64,000 nt of DNA from Azospirillum doebereinerae (GCF_003989665.1 NZ_RZIJ01000021.1:62001-126000), one strand, 5' to 3'. Counted from the first letter of the stretch, positions 9,231 to 17,688 are shown. Numbers and translations are program-made. Notes: generated by a model not told the origin, from the letters alone.

Positions 9231-9997
9231 CCGGCGACGGAACGACACCGCTGATCGCGATCGAGGGGTTGCGGGCGGAGCGGCAGGACGCGGACCGCCG
9301 CTTCCGCCTGACGGTCCCCAACTTCCAGCTTCGTCCCGGCGACCGCGTCGCCGTGCTGGGGCCGAGCGGAAGCGGCAAGAGCACCTTCATCGAGACCATC
9401 GCCTGCGCTCGCGCCCCGGCCGCCGCCCAAGCCTTCCTGGTGAACGCGCCGGACGGCGCCGTGGATGTGGCCGGAGCCTGGGCCGACCGGCGCGAGCCTC
9501 TGCTCACCCGCCTGCGCGCGCGCGCCTTCGGCTATGTCCAACAGACCGGCGGCTTGCTGGAGTTCCTGTCGGTGCGCGACAACATCGCCCTCAGCCAGCG
9601 CCTCGCCGGGCGCGCCGATCCCGATTGGATCGACCGGCTGGGCCGGGAGCTTGGGATCGACGCCCTGTTCCGCAGCCCGCCCGCCCGCCTGTCCGGCGGT
9701 CAACGGCAACGGGTCGCCATCGCGCGGGCCCTGGCCCACCGCCCGAGCGTCGTCATCGCGGACGAGCCGACCGCTTCGCTCGATCGCGGCATCGCCCGCG
9801 TCGTCATGGGGCTTTTGTGCCGAACGACCGCCGAGGCGGGAGCCGCGCTGCTGGTCGCCACCCACGATCTGGCGCTGGTGGAGGAGTTCGCCTTCGCCCC
9901 GATCGGCCTGACCGACGACGGAAGCCGCGACGCTCCCGATGGCGCGCTTCAGGCGGTGACCCTGTCCTCCCCGTCCCACAAAGGGGCCGCCGCATGA
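9227..9997 (+). CDS. ABC transporter ATP-binding protein, MacB/LolD type
   Basis: A protein of 256 residues with a complete nucleotide-binding domain: Walker A GPSGSGKST at ~45-53, Q-loop in FGYVQQTGG near 101-109, signature LSGGQRQRVAIARAL at ~155-169 and Walker B VVIADEPTA at ~175-183, then an H-loop (ATHDLAL). Sequence and size fit the MacB/LolD/FtsE branch that works with FtsX-like permeases, which is what the next gene encodes. Start and stop overlap both neighbours by ATGA, so translation is probably coupled. In this operon it more likely drives a mechanical or lipoprotein-handling step at the inner membrane than solute import, because no binding protein for it is present. Confidence 0.88.
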   Translation: MTGDGTTPLIAIEGLRAERQDADRRFRLTVPNFQLRPGDRVAVLGPSGSGKSTFIETIACARAPAAAQAFLVNAPDGAVDVAGAWADRREPLLTRLRARAFGYVQQTGGLLEFLSVRDNIALSQRLAGRADPDWIDRLGRELGIDALFRSPPARLSGGQRQRVAIARALAHRPSVVIADEPTASLDRGIARVVMGLLCRTTAEAGAALLVATHDLALVEEFAFAPIGLTDDGSRDAPDGALQAVTLSSPSHKGAAA

Positions 9998-11220
9998 GGC
10001 TCTGGATCACCGGCCTGTCCCTGGGCCTGCGCGACCTGCTGCACGACCGTTCCAGCTTCCTGACCCAGGCTCTGGCCCTGGCGACGATTCTGGCCCCGCT
10101 CCTGGTGCTCTACAGCCTGCGCGTCGGCGTGGTCAGCAGCCTTGTCGCCGACCTTGCGGAAGACCCGCGCAACCGCCAGATCCTGGCGACCCAGCAGGGC
10201 CACTATCCGCCGGACTTCTTCGACGCGCTCCGCGCCGACCCGCGCGTCGGCTTCGCCGTCGGGCATGCCTCGCCCATCGCGCGCGAGATGGTCTTCGCCA
10301 AACAGACCATCAATCAGACCGGCGGCCTTGCCCCCCGTGCCGATGGCGTCGTTCTCGGCAGCGGTCCCGGCGACCCGTTTCTCGGAGGGAACCAGGACGC
10401 GCCGCGCCGGACCGAGGCGGTGCTGTCCCGTGGCCTCGCCTCCAGGCTCGGCGTCGGGCCGGGGGACCGCATCCTGCTCTCCGCCGTGCGCCGTCTCGCC
10501 GGCGAGGACGAAGCCCTCGACCTGCCGCTGACCGTGACGGGGTTCGTCGATCCGGCGCTGTGGGACGCCGACGGGGCCTTGCTGGCCGACGAGACGCTGG
10601 CGGCCGTGGAGCAGTGGCGCGACGGTCTCGCCGTCCCGGCCTTCGGCTGGACCGGCCGCGAGGCCACGCGCCCCTTCGCCTACCGGAACTTCCGCCTCTA
10701 CGCCCGCGACCTGCCGGGCCTGCGGGCGCTGCACGCCGACCTGTCGGCCCGGGGGCTCCCGGTGCGGGCACCGCGCCTGAAGGAGTTCGAGGGCATCATG
10801 GCGCTGAACACGGCGCTCGGGATGATCTTCGCGGTCATCGCGACGGCGGGAGCCCTGGGTTTCCTCGTCTCGTTCGGGGCCACCCTGTGGGGCAGCGTCA
10901 ACCGGAAGAGACCGGCCCTGAGCGTTCTGCGGCTCCATGGCCTGCCCCGCCTGCACACCGCCCTGTTCCCCGTCGTCCAGGCGACGGCGATCGCCGTCGT
11001 CGGCTGGGCGTTGGCCACGGCGGCCTATCTCGCCGCAACAACGGCGCTCAACGCGGCGCTGTCCGGCAAACTGATGGTTTCGGGCACGGTGAGCCGGCTC
11101 GATCCCGGCCATTTCGGCGCCGCCTTCGCCTTGACCGTGGGCGTGGCGCTTCTGGCCTCCTTGACCGCAGCGTGGCAAGTCACGCGCATCGAACCGGGAG
11201 AAGGCATCCGTGGCAACTGA
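9994..11220 (+). CDS. FtsX/MacB-like ABC transporter permease
   Basis: A protein of 408 residues starting at the ATG that overlaps the ATPase stop. It has a transmembrane helix near the N-terminus (~25-47, LALATILAPLLVLYSL), a large periplasmic region (~48-260), and three C-terminal helices: IFAVIATAGALGFLVSFGA, ATAIAVVGWALATAAYLAA and FALTVGVALLASLTAAW. The end, ITRIEP-like (VTRIEPGEGIRGN), is the classic tail of FtsX-domain permeases. This four-helix plan with an extracytoplasmic domain matches MacB/LolC/FtsX mechanotransmission proteins. With the preceding ATPase it would form an inner-membrane ABC unit of the srf operon. Its substrate or periplasmic partner is unknown; the exported VWA and SUMF1 proteins are candidates by context. 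Confidence 0.82.
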   Translation: MRLWITGLSLGLRDLLHDRSSFLTQALALATILAPLLVLYSLRVGVVSSLVADLAEDPRNRQILATQQGHYPPDFFDALRADPRVGFAVGHASPIAREMVFAKQTINQTGGLAPRADGVVLGSGPGDPFLGGNQDAPRRTEAVLSRGLASRLGVGPGDRILLSAVRRLAGEDEALDLPLTVTGFVDPALWDADGALLADETLAAVEQWRDGLAVPAFGWTGREATRPFAYRNFRLYARDLPGLRALHADLSARGLPVRAPRLKEFEGIMALNTALGMIFAVIATAGALGFLVSFGATLWGSVNRKRPALSVLRLHGLPRLHTALFPVVQATAIAVVGWALATAAYLAATTALNAALSGKLMVSGTVSRLDPGHFGAAFALTVGVALLASLTAAWQVTRIEPGEGIRGN

Positions 11221-12772
11221 CTGTCGTGTTTTCGCCGGAGCCGCGCTGATGGCGGCGGTGTTTCTGGCCGGCGTTCCGGTGACCGCGCACGCGGTCTCTC
11301 CCCCCACCCCGGCGTGGCCGAAGGAGCATTTCGATCCGCAGCCGGCAGCGGGCGACTTCACCCTGCCGATGCCTTGCGGCGGCAGGATGGTCTTCCGCCG
11401 GATCGACACCTTCGTCGGAAACAACTGGCTGGCCGACCAGCAGACCCGCATGGGCTACGCCGACGAAGCCCGCGCCAGCAGCGAGGATCTCCGCTTCGGC
11501 CGTATTGTCGGCGGCTTCAGCGAGAGCGGGAAGCCCGACCGTCGCTACTACTACATCGGGAAATACGAGGTGTCGCTGGCGCAGTACGACGCCGTCATGG
11601 GGAAAAGCTGCGAAGCCAAAGGGCCGGAAGGCGCCCTGCCCAAGGAGGATTCCGGCTGGTTCGACGCCGTCGCCTTCACCCAGCGCTACACCGAATGGCT
11701 GTTGAAGAACGAACGCGCGGCCTTGCCGCAGGAAGACAATGTCCCCGGCATCATCCGCCTGCCCACCGAGGCCGAATGGGAGTTCGCGGCACGGGGCGGG
11801 ACCAAAATCATGCCGTCCCAGGAGGTCGGACGCGTCTTCCCGATGGACGGCGCGATCGGCGACTACGCCTGGGTCGGTTCCCCGGACTCCTGCAACGGCC
11901 AGTCACAGTACATCGGAACGCTCAAGCCCAATCCGCTCGGCCTGCACGATGTGCTCGGCAATGTCGGGGAAATCGTTCTTGAGCCCTATCAGGCGACGGC
12001 GCCGGGGCGGCTGCACGGCCAGGTCGGCGGATTCGTCGTGCGGGGCGGCTCCTGTCTGACCTCCGAACTGGATGTGCGCAGCGCGGAGCGGCACGAGGAA
12101 CCGCTCTACGATCTCGCCGACGGCATGGCGCGACGGGCGCCGTTCACCGGACTGCGCGTGGTGATCGGCGGTGTCGTCGGGACGAGCCAGAGTCGGATCA
12201 GCGCGTTTGCCACCGCAGCCAGCTCCAGAGCGGCCCCGAGCGGCGAAGCGCCGGCCGGCGCCACCCTGGCCACCGTCACGCGGGCGCTTGCCGCCGAGGC
12301 GGACCGGCCGGCCGTCGCCGACCGCCTGAACAAGCTCGCGTCCGAGATCGGGGCGGAAATGACCCGGCGCAACGAGATCGAGGCCAATGGGGCCCGCATG
12401 GCCGTGATGAGCGGCGCGATCCTGATGCGGAACTACCGCCAGGAGATGAACGAGGGCGACCGTCTGGAAGCGATCCTTCCCGCCGTCGCCGAGGGCAACC
12501 GCGCGCAGTATGCCAAAAGCATCGAGATGTGGCGGAACCGGGCACGTCTCAGCGGCGAGGCGTATCTGTCGCTGCTCATCGAGGCGACGGACAATTTCGG
12601 ACCGGATCTCTTGCGTGCCCAGCTTCCGCGGGTGGCTTCGGCTTTCAGCTACGACGGCTCTGCCGGCTTGGTCAAGATGATCGCCCGTTTTGTTGAGCAG
12701 AGCACCCGCTATCGCGCGCACCCCCCGCAAGAGCTCAACGATTTTCTCAAGGAGGCCACACGCCCACTGTAA
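11210..12772 (+). CDS. Exported SUMF1 (formylglycine-generating enzyme fold) protein
   Basis: A protein of 520 residues starting with GTG inside the end of the permease gene (11-base overlap), with GGGAG about 9 bases upstream. A signal peptide is evident (AGAALMAAVFLAGVPVTAHA). The SUMF1 domain spans ~45-325 with hallmark segments YYIGKYEVSLAQYDAVMG, IIRLPTEAEWEFAARGG, NPLGLHDVLGNVGEIV and FVVRGGSC. True formylglycine-generating enzymes have a Cys pair after RGGS; here one Cys follows RGGS directly and the expected second is missing (LTSELDVRSAER), so oxidase activity is doubtful. The family also includes binding and structural members. A helical C-terminal domain (~345-520) is not recognised. 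It is the last gene of the srf operon. Confidence 0.8.
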   Translation: MATDCRVFAGAALMAAVFLAGVPVTAHAVSPPTPAWPKEHFDPQPAAGDFTLPMPCGGRMVFRRIDTFVGNNWLADQQTRMGYADEARASSEDLRFGRIVGGFSESGKPDRRYYYIGKYEVSLAQYDAVMGKSCEAKGPEGALPKEDSGWFDAVAFTQRYTEWLLKNERAALPQEDNVPGIIRLPTEAEWEFAARGGTKIMPSQEVGRVFPMDGAIGDYAWVGSPDSCNGQSQYIGTLKPNPLGLHDVLGNVGEIVLEPYQATAPGRLHGQVGGFVVRGGSCLTSELDVRSAERHEEPLYDLADGMARRAPFTGLRVVIGGVVGTSQSRISAFATAASSRAAPSGEAPAGATLATVTRALAAEADRPAVADRLNKLASEIGAEMTRRNEIEANGARMAVMSGAILMRNYRQEMNEGDRLEAILPAVAEGNRAQYAKSIEMWRNRARLSGEAYLSLLIEATDNFGPDLLRAQLPRVASAFSYDGSAGLVKMIARFVEQSTRYRAHPPQELNDFLKEATRPL

Positions 12773-12966
12773 ATTTGATCACTTATATTATCTAAAAATT
12801 ATGAAATTCATTCACAAGCTAGATATTATTTGGAAAATCCTGTTGAGGAGCCCTTTGATTTGGCGCGCACTAGACCGAAGGGCTTCTCGCCTCCTATTCT
12901 CCATTCTCTTGGCTTGGCTCTTCCCGCAACGGCATCACCTAGACAACCGTTGGGCAAACTCTTCCG
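12773..12966. other. AT-rich intergenic stretch at the 3' end of the srf operon
   Basis: The first ~70 bases are strikingly AT-rich compared with the neighbouring genes. AGCCCTT (12849-12855) and AAGGGCT (12878-12884) can pair into a weak 7-bp hairpin, which could serve as a terminator between the converging srf operon and the ornithine-cyclodeaminase-family gene. No credible gene is seen here. The composition change may mark an old insertion boundary. Confidence 0.4.
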
Positions 12967-13917
12967 CTATGCTGATTTTTGCAACGCAGTTTCGAAACAC
13001 AACTCAGCCGCTACCAAATCCGCCAGGGAACATCCGACGGACTTGAACAGGGTGATGTCGTCAGGAGTCCGCCGACCTGCGGCGACACCGCGCACGAGTT
13101 CGGCAAGCTCGCCTTGGATGGCGTTTGGATCGAATGCACCGCGCGCAACGGCCTGCACAATCTCGCCGGCTTCGGACAGGGTGCCGGCGCGTGTATCGAC
13201 GAACACCCGCGCGCGTTCGACCGCCACGTCATCGGCTTCTCGCATCGCTGGCGTGAAGGCGCCGACGAGATCCAGATGCATGCCGGGTTCGAGCCACTCA
13301 CCATGGATCAGCGGCTCCGTAGCGAGTGTCGCGCAGGAGACGATGTCGGCGTTGCGGACGGCCTCTTCCAAATCAGGCGCGACGCGGGCGTTCATCCCTG
13401 CGCCGGACAGCGCGGCAGCCAACGCCGCCGCCTTTTCAGGATTGCGACCCCAGACGTCCACCGTCCGGATCGGGCGGACCGCGGCGTGGGCTTGCGCCAG
13501 CTTCGGCGCCATTTGTCCGGTTCCGACGACCAGCAGGCGGCTGGAGTCGGTTCGCGAAAGATAGGTCGAGCCCAGGGCCGACACGGCCGCGGTGCGTCGG
13601 GCCGTCAATTCGGCACCGTCGAAGCTTGCGGCGACGCGCCCGTTCCGGGCATCCATCAGCAGGTAGTGGACGCCGACCGCCGCCAACCCCCGCGTGCCGT
13701 TGTCCGGGAATACGGTAACCGTCTTGAGGCCGATGTAACGGCCCGGGCTCCAGGCCGGCATCAGCAGCAGGGTGGCGTCGCGCTCGTCCGGCACCGGCAC
13801 CGTGTAGTGGGGGCGCGGCGGGCTGTCGGCTCCGCACCGGAAACCCTCGCGCAGGGATTTGACCAAAGCAGGCCAGTTGAGTGCGGTCGCAACGTCTGCG
13901 TCGGTGAAATGGCGCAT
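12967..13917 (-). CDS. Ornithine cyclodeaminase / mu-crystallin family protein
   Basis: A protein of 316 residues. Seen: GLKTVTVFPDNGTRGL, the family motif RTAAVSALGSTYLSR, and a Rossmann segment LLVVGTGQMAPKLAQAHA followed by VDVWGRNPEKA. The family contains ornithine cyclodeaminase, alanine dehydrogenase and ketimine reductases, all using NAD(P)H and an imine-type intermediate; the substrate cannot be told from sequence. I chose the second ATG (MRHFTDADV) because GGAGAG lies 10 bases upstream and the residues then match the usual N-terminus; an ATG six codons earlier has no ribosome-binding site. It is the last gene of a minus-strand set with DUF4387 and AtuA-like genes, so it probably acts on a related amino or imino acid intermediate. 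Confidence 0.85.
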   Translation of the reverse strand: MRHFTDADVATALNWPALVKSLREGFRCGADSPPRPHYTVPVPDERDATLLLMPAWSPGRYIGLKTVTVFPDNGTRGLAAVGVHYLLMDARNGRVAASFDGAELTARRTAAVSALGSTYLSRTDSSRLLVVGTGQMAPKLAQAHAAVRPIRTVDVWGRNPEKAAALAAALSGAGMNARVAPDLEEAVRNADIVSCATLATEPLIHGEWLEPGMHLDLVGAFTPAMREADDVAVERARVFVDTRAGTLSEAGEIVQAVARGAFDPNAIQGELAELVRGVAAGRRTPDDITLFKSVGCSLADLVAAELCFETALQKSA

Positions 13918-13957
13918 GTCCTTGAATCTCTCCATCAGAGCGCGGGAATGGCGGAGT

Positions 13958-14281
13958 CTATTCCATCGGTACGTCGATGAGCATCAGCGGAACGTGATGC
14001 TGACAACCGTACATGTCGCCATCCCCGGACGAACCCTGGGCGCGTGGGCGCTTGATGGTGATCTTGATCGCGTTGGCCATGTCGATCTCGAAGAAGGACG
14101 ACACCTGCGAGACACCGATGCCGTAAGCCTTTGCGACCGACTCCGCGCTGATCGCACCGGTCGCGCGGACGGCCTCGTAGCGTGCCTTGTCCTTGAACAG
14201 GATGTCGAAGGTGATCCGGTAGGGACCCGCGTTCTTGCTGCGGACGATGTCGGCGAGGTCCTTGAGGGGGCGCGTGTTCAT
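13958..14281 (-). CDS. DUF4387 family protein, partner of the AtuA-like protein
   Basis: A protein of 107 residues: PLKDLADIVRSKNAGPY at the start, then ITFDILFKD and IEIDMANAIKI-type segments (FFEIDMANAIKITIKRP), all typical of DUF4387. The ATG at 14281 begins one base after the AtuA-like stop, so translation is probably coupled. DUF4387 proteins are commonly encoded directly after AtuA/DUF1446 proteins, and in some genomes the two are fused, so they likely form one enzyme. The reaction is not established. No signal peptide or membrane segment is present. Confidence 0.82.
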   Translation of the reverse strand: MNTRPLKDLADIVRSKNAGPYRITFDILFKDKARYEAVRATGAISAESVAKAYGIGVSQVSSFFEIDMANAIKITIKRPRAQGSSGDGDMYGCQHHVPLMLIDVPME

Positions 14282-14282
14282 C

Positions 14283-15626
14283 TCACAGATCCTCATAGCG
14301 GACGGGGAAAAGCTCGGTCGGCGTGTCGACCTTCATCAGGTGGTAGGCGCTGAACTCGTAGACCGGCCCCAGATCCAGATCCGAGGGCGAATACGGGAAG
14401 GCAAGGTTGCCGGACGTGTTGATGATGCCGGGGTAGTGATAATGCAGCATCGCGCCGCTGATTTGATGACAGGCCGCATGCGCCAGTTCCTGGTCGGCGG
14501 CCGTCACCTCGATCACGAGGCCGATCTCGCGCTGGAGCGCCGTTTCCGGCTCCAACTCCTTCATCACACCGTTGCCGCCGTAGACATGAAAGACCACGCT
14601 GAGCGAGGCCGGGGCGAAATAATCCAAGGCCTTCCGGCGGACGTCGTCCAGGATCGCGTCGAGCGCCCGGATCGTGGTCGGGCAGCGGATGCCGGCGATC
14701 GCGATGGACCGGTAGCCAGCAAGCCTCGCTCCCTCCAGCTTCACGTAATAATCGGCCGTCTCCGTCAGCCTGGCGCCACGCACCCGGACCTGACGCTCCC
14801 CGACCTGCTCGAAGGAACAGCCGGACAGGTCGATCTCGTGGCCGGGTCCGGATTGCTTGAAGGGGTTCTCACGCTCGTACAACGAATGGGCGGCAACGGA
14901 TTTGACCGAGGCGCGCCGTGCCGTGCTGCCGGGCTCCAGCAGGAAGCTGTCCTCGTGGACCGTGCCGAGCATCACGTCCATGGCGAAGGGCTCGGCCGAG
15001 AACGCGCCGCATTCGAGGATCTTTCCCATATGGATCGCCAAGGCTGGATCCGCCCCGCGCCAGATCGGGAAGGCGGCGATCACCGAATCGTCGCAGGCCC
15101 GGCCGGCGATGACGACATCCGCGCCGCCGTCGAGCGCCGCGCAGATCGGCTCGTGCCCCATCTGCGCGACCAGCGTCACGGTCTCGTCCAGAAGCTTTTC
15201 GGTCAGCGGGCTGCCGGCCTCGAAATCGACGATCTCGCCGGCCGCGACGGCCCGCTTGGCCCGCTCAATCGGAATGTCCGAACGGATGGTCGCCAGCTTG
15301 AAGTTCAGGTTCTGCTCGCGGGCGATCTCGCGGACCAGTTGGGCGGTCCGTTCGACCTGAACCCCCGACCCGGCACCGCCGACGCTGCCGACGATGACCG
15401 GAATGCCGGCGTGCCGGCCGGCGCGGATGAGAGCGGTCAGTTCCCGCTTGATGCTGACGTCCGACACCAGCGGTTTGCCGGAGCCGAGGTAATGCGGCCC
15501 CGGATCGGTCGATCCGGCGTCCACCGCGATGACGGCCGGTCCAAGCGCCATGCCACGGGCCAAAGCCTCGTCACCAAAACCGTATCCAAGCGTTCCTGTC
15601 GGGGTGAGCACTGTAATCGCGGCCAT
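14283..15626 (-). CDS. AtuA/DUF1446 family protein (acyclic terpene utilisation-like)
   Basis: A protein of 447 residues. Motifs: TPTGTLGYGF at the N-terminus, AVDAGSTDPGPHYLG, PVIVGSVGGAGSG near 90-103, GHEPICAALDGGADVVIAGR near 170-190, and a C-terminal half ending in PYSPSDLDLGPVYEFS. AtuA was named from citronellol/geraniol utilisation in Pseudomonas, but many members occur outside terpene pathways. Two ATG codons are adjacent; I chose the second because GAGG lies six bases upstream of it. It is co-transcribed with DUF4387 and probably with the ornithine-cyclodeaminase-family gene. Without other atu genes here (no carboxylase or acyl-CoA dehydrogenase), a terpene role is unlikely. A carboxylic-acid substrate is an inference. 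Confidence 0.8.
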   Translation of the reverse strand: MAAITVLTPTGTLGYGFGDEALARGMALGPAVIAVDAGSTDPGPHYLGSGKPLVSDVSIKRELTALIRAGRHAGIPVIVGSVGGAGSGVQVERTAQLVREIAREQNLNFKLATIRSDIPIERAKRAVAAGEIVDFEAGSPLTEKLLDETVTLVAQMGHEPICAALDGGADVVIAGRACDDSVIAAFPIWRGADPALAIHMGKILECGAFSAEPFAMDVMLGTVHEDSFLLEPGSTARRASVKSVAAHSLYERENPFKQSGPGHEIDLSGCSFEQVGERQVRVRGARLTETADYYVKLEGARLAGYRSIAIAGIRCPTTIRALDAILDDVRRKALDYFAPASLSVVFHVYGGNGVMKELEPETALQREIGLVIEVTAADQELAHAACHQISGAMLHYHYPGIINTSGNLAFPYSPSDLDLGPVYEFSAYHLMKVDTPTELFPVRYEDL

Positions 15627-15739
15627 CATCCACCTCGAATCATCGAAGGTCAGGACATCCGGCACCAAGGCTCCGCCTGTGCCAGTGTCCGTTCACTGTG
15701 GTCGAATTGAGGGCTTGCCCACCGTCATCGTCAAATCGC

Positions 15740-15759
15740 TTATGGCCGCTCAGCCATAA
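15740..15759. promoter_or_regulatory. Inverted repeat TTATGGC-N6-GCCATAA upstream of the AtuA operon
   Basis: Perfect 7-bp arms separated by six bases lie between the end of a LysR gene and the start of the AtuA-like gene. It could be the LysR target controlling the AtuA operon, or the terminator of the LysR gene; no clear T-tract follows on the minus strand, so an operator is slightly favoured. Confidence 0.4.
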
Positions 15760-15783
15760 CCAAAGGATATGCCTGCCGACACC

Positions 15784-16704
15784 CTATTCCGGAGCACCGA
15801 TCCGTTCCGCAAGCTCCACGATCCTGGCCGTGAGACGGGTGCGGACATGCGCGATCAGAGCCTGCGAGGCCAGCGCGGTCTCACGGAAGCTCGGCGTGAC
15901 GACCCAGATGTCGTAGGCAATCCGTGGCCGGAAAGGGCGAACGACAAGCTGGGCCGGGGCGAAGTCAACCGTGCTCAGCGGGTCCACGACCGCGACGCCG
16001 ATGCCAGAGGCCACGAAGGAGCAGCAGGCCTCGGTCAACTGCGCCTTCAGGACGATGTCGCGCACGGCACCACAATCGGAAAAGGCTTGGTCAACCTTGA
16101 GCTGGGCCCGGTCCTCCTCGGCCATCGCGACAAAGCGTTCGCCGTGGAGATCCCCAGCCTCGATTACCGGGCGGGCGGCCAGCCTGTGGCCAGCCGGAAG
16201 AACACAGACCGCATCCATCGAGCACAGCTTCTCGAAGTGGACGCCGGGACGCTCGGAGGCGAGCATTCCAAAACCGACATCGACCCCCTGCGAGGCGACC
16301 CGGTCGACGAGAAGCCAGGAATTGCGGCTCGACATCGTCACCCGCAGTCCAGGCTTCGATCCAAGGAATTCAGCCAGGATCGGCGGCAGAATGCGGGTTG
16401 CGAGCGACGGAAAGGCGACGATCTCGATCTCGCCATAATCGAACTGCCGGATGGCCCGCGCCCGCGCCGACACGGAATCGACGCCGAGAAAGACCCGTTC
16501 GACTTCGGAATAGAGCATTTCCCCTTCCGCGGTCGGGATGACGCCGTTCTTCTGCCGGTGAAACAGAGCGAAGCCGCAGTTGCGCTCCAGAAGGAGAATC
16601 AGCTTGCTGACCGCGGGCTGGGACAAATGCAGCCTTTCGCCCGCCCGCGTGAAGCTTCCCAATTCGACGATGGCCTTGAATGCCTCGAGCTGCCGGATGT
16701 TCAT
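15784..16704 (-). CDS. LysR family transcriptional regulator
   Basis: A protein of 306 residues. The N-terminal winged helix-turn-helix (~1-60: MNIRQLEAFKAIVELGSFT, AGERLHLSQPAVSKLI) is followed by a LysR substrate-binding domain (~90-295). It is close in sequence to the regulator at 19148-20053; both begin MN(I/V)RQ(L/I)EAF and share RAGERL..SQPAVS and PTAEGE/PTREAE-like linkers. It lies directly upstream of the AtuA/DUF4387/cyclodeaminase genes on the same strand and is their likely regulator. A palindrome covering its start codon suggests autoregulation. The effector is unknown. Confidence 0.9.
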   Translation of the reverse strand: MNIRQLEAFKAIVELGSFTRAGERLHLSQPAVSKLILLLERNCGFALFHRQKNGVIPTAEGEMLYSEVERVFLGVDSVSARARAIRQFDYGEIEIVAFPSLATRILPPILAEFLGSKPGLRVTMSSRNSWLLVDRVASQGVDVGFGMLASERPGVHFEKLCSMDAVCVLPAGHRLAARPVIEAGDLHGERFVAMAEEDRAQLKVDQAFSDCGAVRDIVLKAQLTEACCSFVASGIGVAVVDPLSTVDFAPAQLVVRPFRPRIAYDIWVVTPSFRETALASQALIAHVRTRLTARIVELAERIGAPE

Positions 16705-16717
16705 AACCCCAGGTTAT
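16703..16717. promoter_or_regulatory. LysR-type operator (T-N11-A) over the LysR start codon
   Basis: ATAACCCCAGGTTAT is a perfect palindrome with 5-bp arms ATAAC/GTTAT and contains the T-N11-A pattern of LysR boxes. It overlaps the start codon of the minus-strand LysR gene. A closely similar site, ATAAGTTCAGCTTAT, lies in front of the paralogous LysR gene near 20065, which supports function. Confidence 0.6.
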
Positions 16718-16791
16718 CGTGGATCGGGGCACGGCACGAGGGGTTCCCGTTCTGAGACCGTGCCTTCATTCCGCTGGGGAATGGGATGCCG

Positions 16792-17688
16792 CTATCGGTC
16801 ATGCGCGGTCTCCTCCAGCAGCCAGTCCCGGAAGGCGACCAGCGGAGGGTACAGGGCACGGTCGGCGGGCCAGACGAGGTAATAGGCCTCGGCGCTCTTC
16901 ATCGGCAGATCGAGGGCTTTCACGAGTGTGCCGGCGCGCAGTTCGTCCTCGATCAGGAACTGGGGCAGCAGGGCGACCCCCACCCCGGCCGCCGCCGCCT
17001 GGGCCGCCGTGGCGAACTGATCGAACAGCATGCCGTGCACGGCGTGGGCGTCGGCGCCGTGCAGCGTCAGCCAGCGCTCCCAGGCGTCGGGGCGCGTCGT
17101 GAGGTGCAACAGCGGCGCCCTCCTGAGGTCGCCGGCCTCCTGGAAGCCGTGGCGGTCCCGAAGCTCCGGACCGCAAGCGGGCACCACCGTTTCCGAACGC
17201 AGCAGGGCGCACTCCGCCCCGGACCAATCGGCGGTGCCGAAATGGATGGCGGCGTCGATCGGTTCGAGCCGGAAATCGAAATGCGACAGCCGGGTCATCA
17301 GGTTGATCGTGATGCCGGGATTGCCCGCGATGAATTTCGGCAGCCGGGGCGCCAGCCAGCGGGTCCCGAAGGTCGGCAGGATGGCCAGCGTCAGGGTGCC
17401 GCCGAACGGGTTGGCGCGCAGGTTCAGCGACGCCGTGCTGATCTTGCGCAGGGCGTCGCGGATTTCGCGGGCGTAGCCGATCCCCCCGGCGGTCAGCCGG
17501 ATGGTCTGGCGCTCCCGATGGAAAAGCTCGACCTCCAACTGCTCCTCCAAGGCCCGAATCTGCCGGCTCACGGCGCTTTGGGTCAGGGACAACTCGCGCG
17601 CGGCCGCCGTCACGCTGCCGGTCCGCGCCGCCGCCTCGAAGGCGGAGAGCAGGGCGAGCGAGGGCAGAAAACGGCGGGGACCCTGCAT
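16792..17688 (-). CDS. LysR family transcriptional regulator (GcvA-like)
   Basis: A protein of 298 residues. The start is the ATG with GGAG seven bases upstream; the open frame extends further but those codons look non-coding. The helix-turn-helix region reads LLSAFEAAARTGSVTAAARE and LSLTQSAVSRQIRALE, and the effector domain contains GTLTLAILPTFGTRWLAPRL, typical of the GcvA/AmpR branch. It is divergent from an FAD-dependent amine/amino-acid oxidase gene 154 bases away, the usual arrangement of a LysR with its target, so it probably controls that oxidase. Confidence 0.88.
   Translation of the reverse strand: MQGPRRFLPSLALLSAFEAAARTGSVTAAARELSLTQSAVSRQIRALEEQLEVELFHRERQTIRLTAGGIGYAREIRDALRKISTASLNLRANPFGGTLTLAILPTFGTRWLAPRLPKFIAGNPGITINLMTRLSHFDFRLEPIDAAIHFGTADWSGAECALLRSETVVPACGPELRDRHGFQEAGDLRRAPLLHLTTRPDAWERWLTLHGADAHAVHGMLFDQFATAAQAAAAGVGVALLPQFLIEDELRAGTLVKALDLPMKSAEAYYLVWPADRALYPPLVAFRDWLLEETAHDR

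Noticed and set aside
12979..13980. Plus-strand open frame antisense to the ornithine-cyclodeaminase-family gene
   Set aside because: The minus-strand protein has clear family motifs; the antisense product has none.
14283..15626. A terpene (citronellol/geraniol) degradation locus because of the AtuA-like protein
   Set aside because: None of the other atu genes (geranyl-CoA carboxylase, acyl-CoA dehydrogenases) is present nearby.
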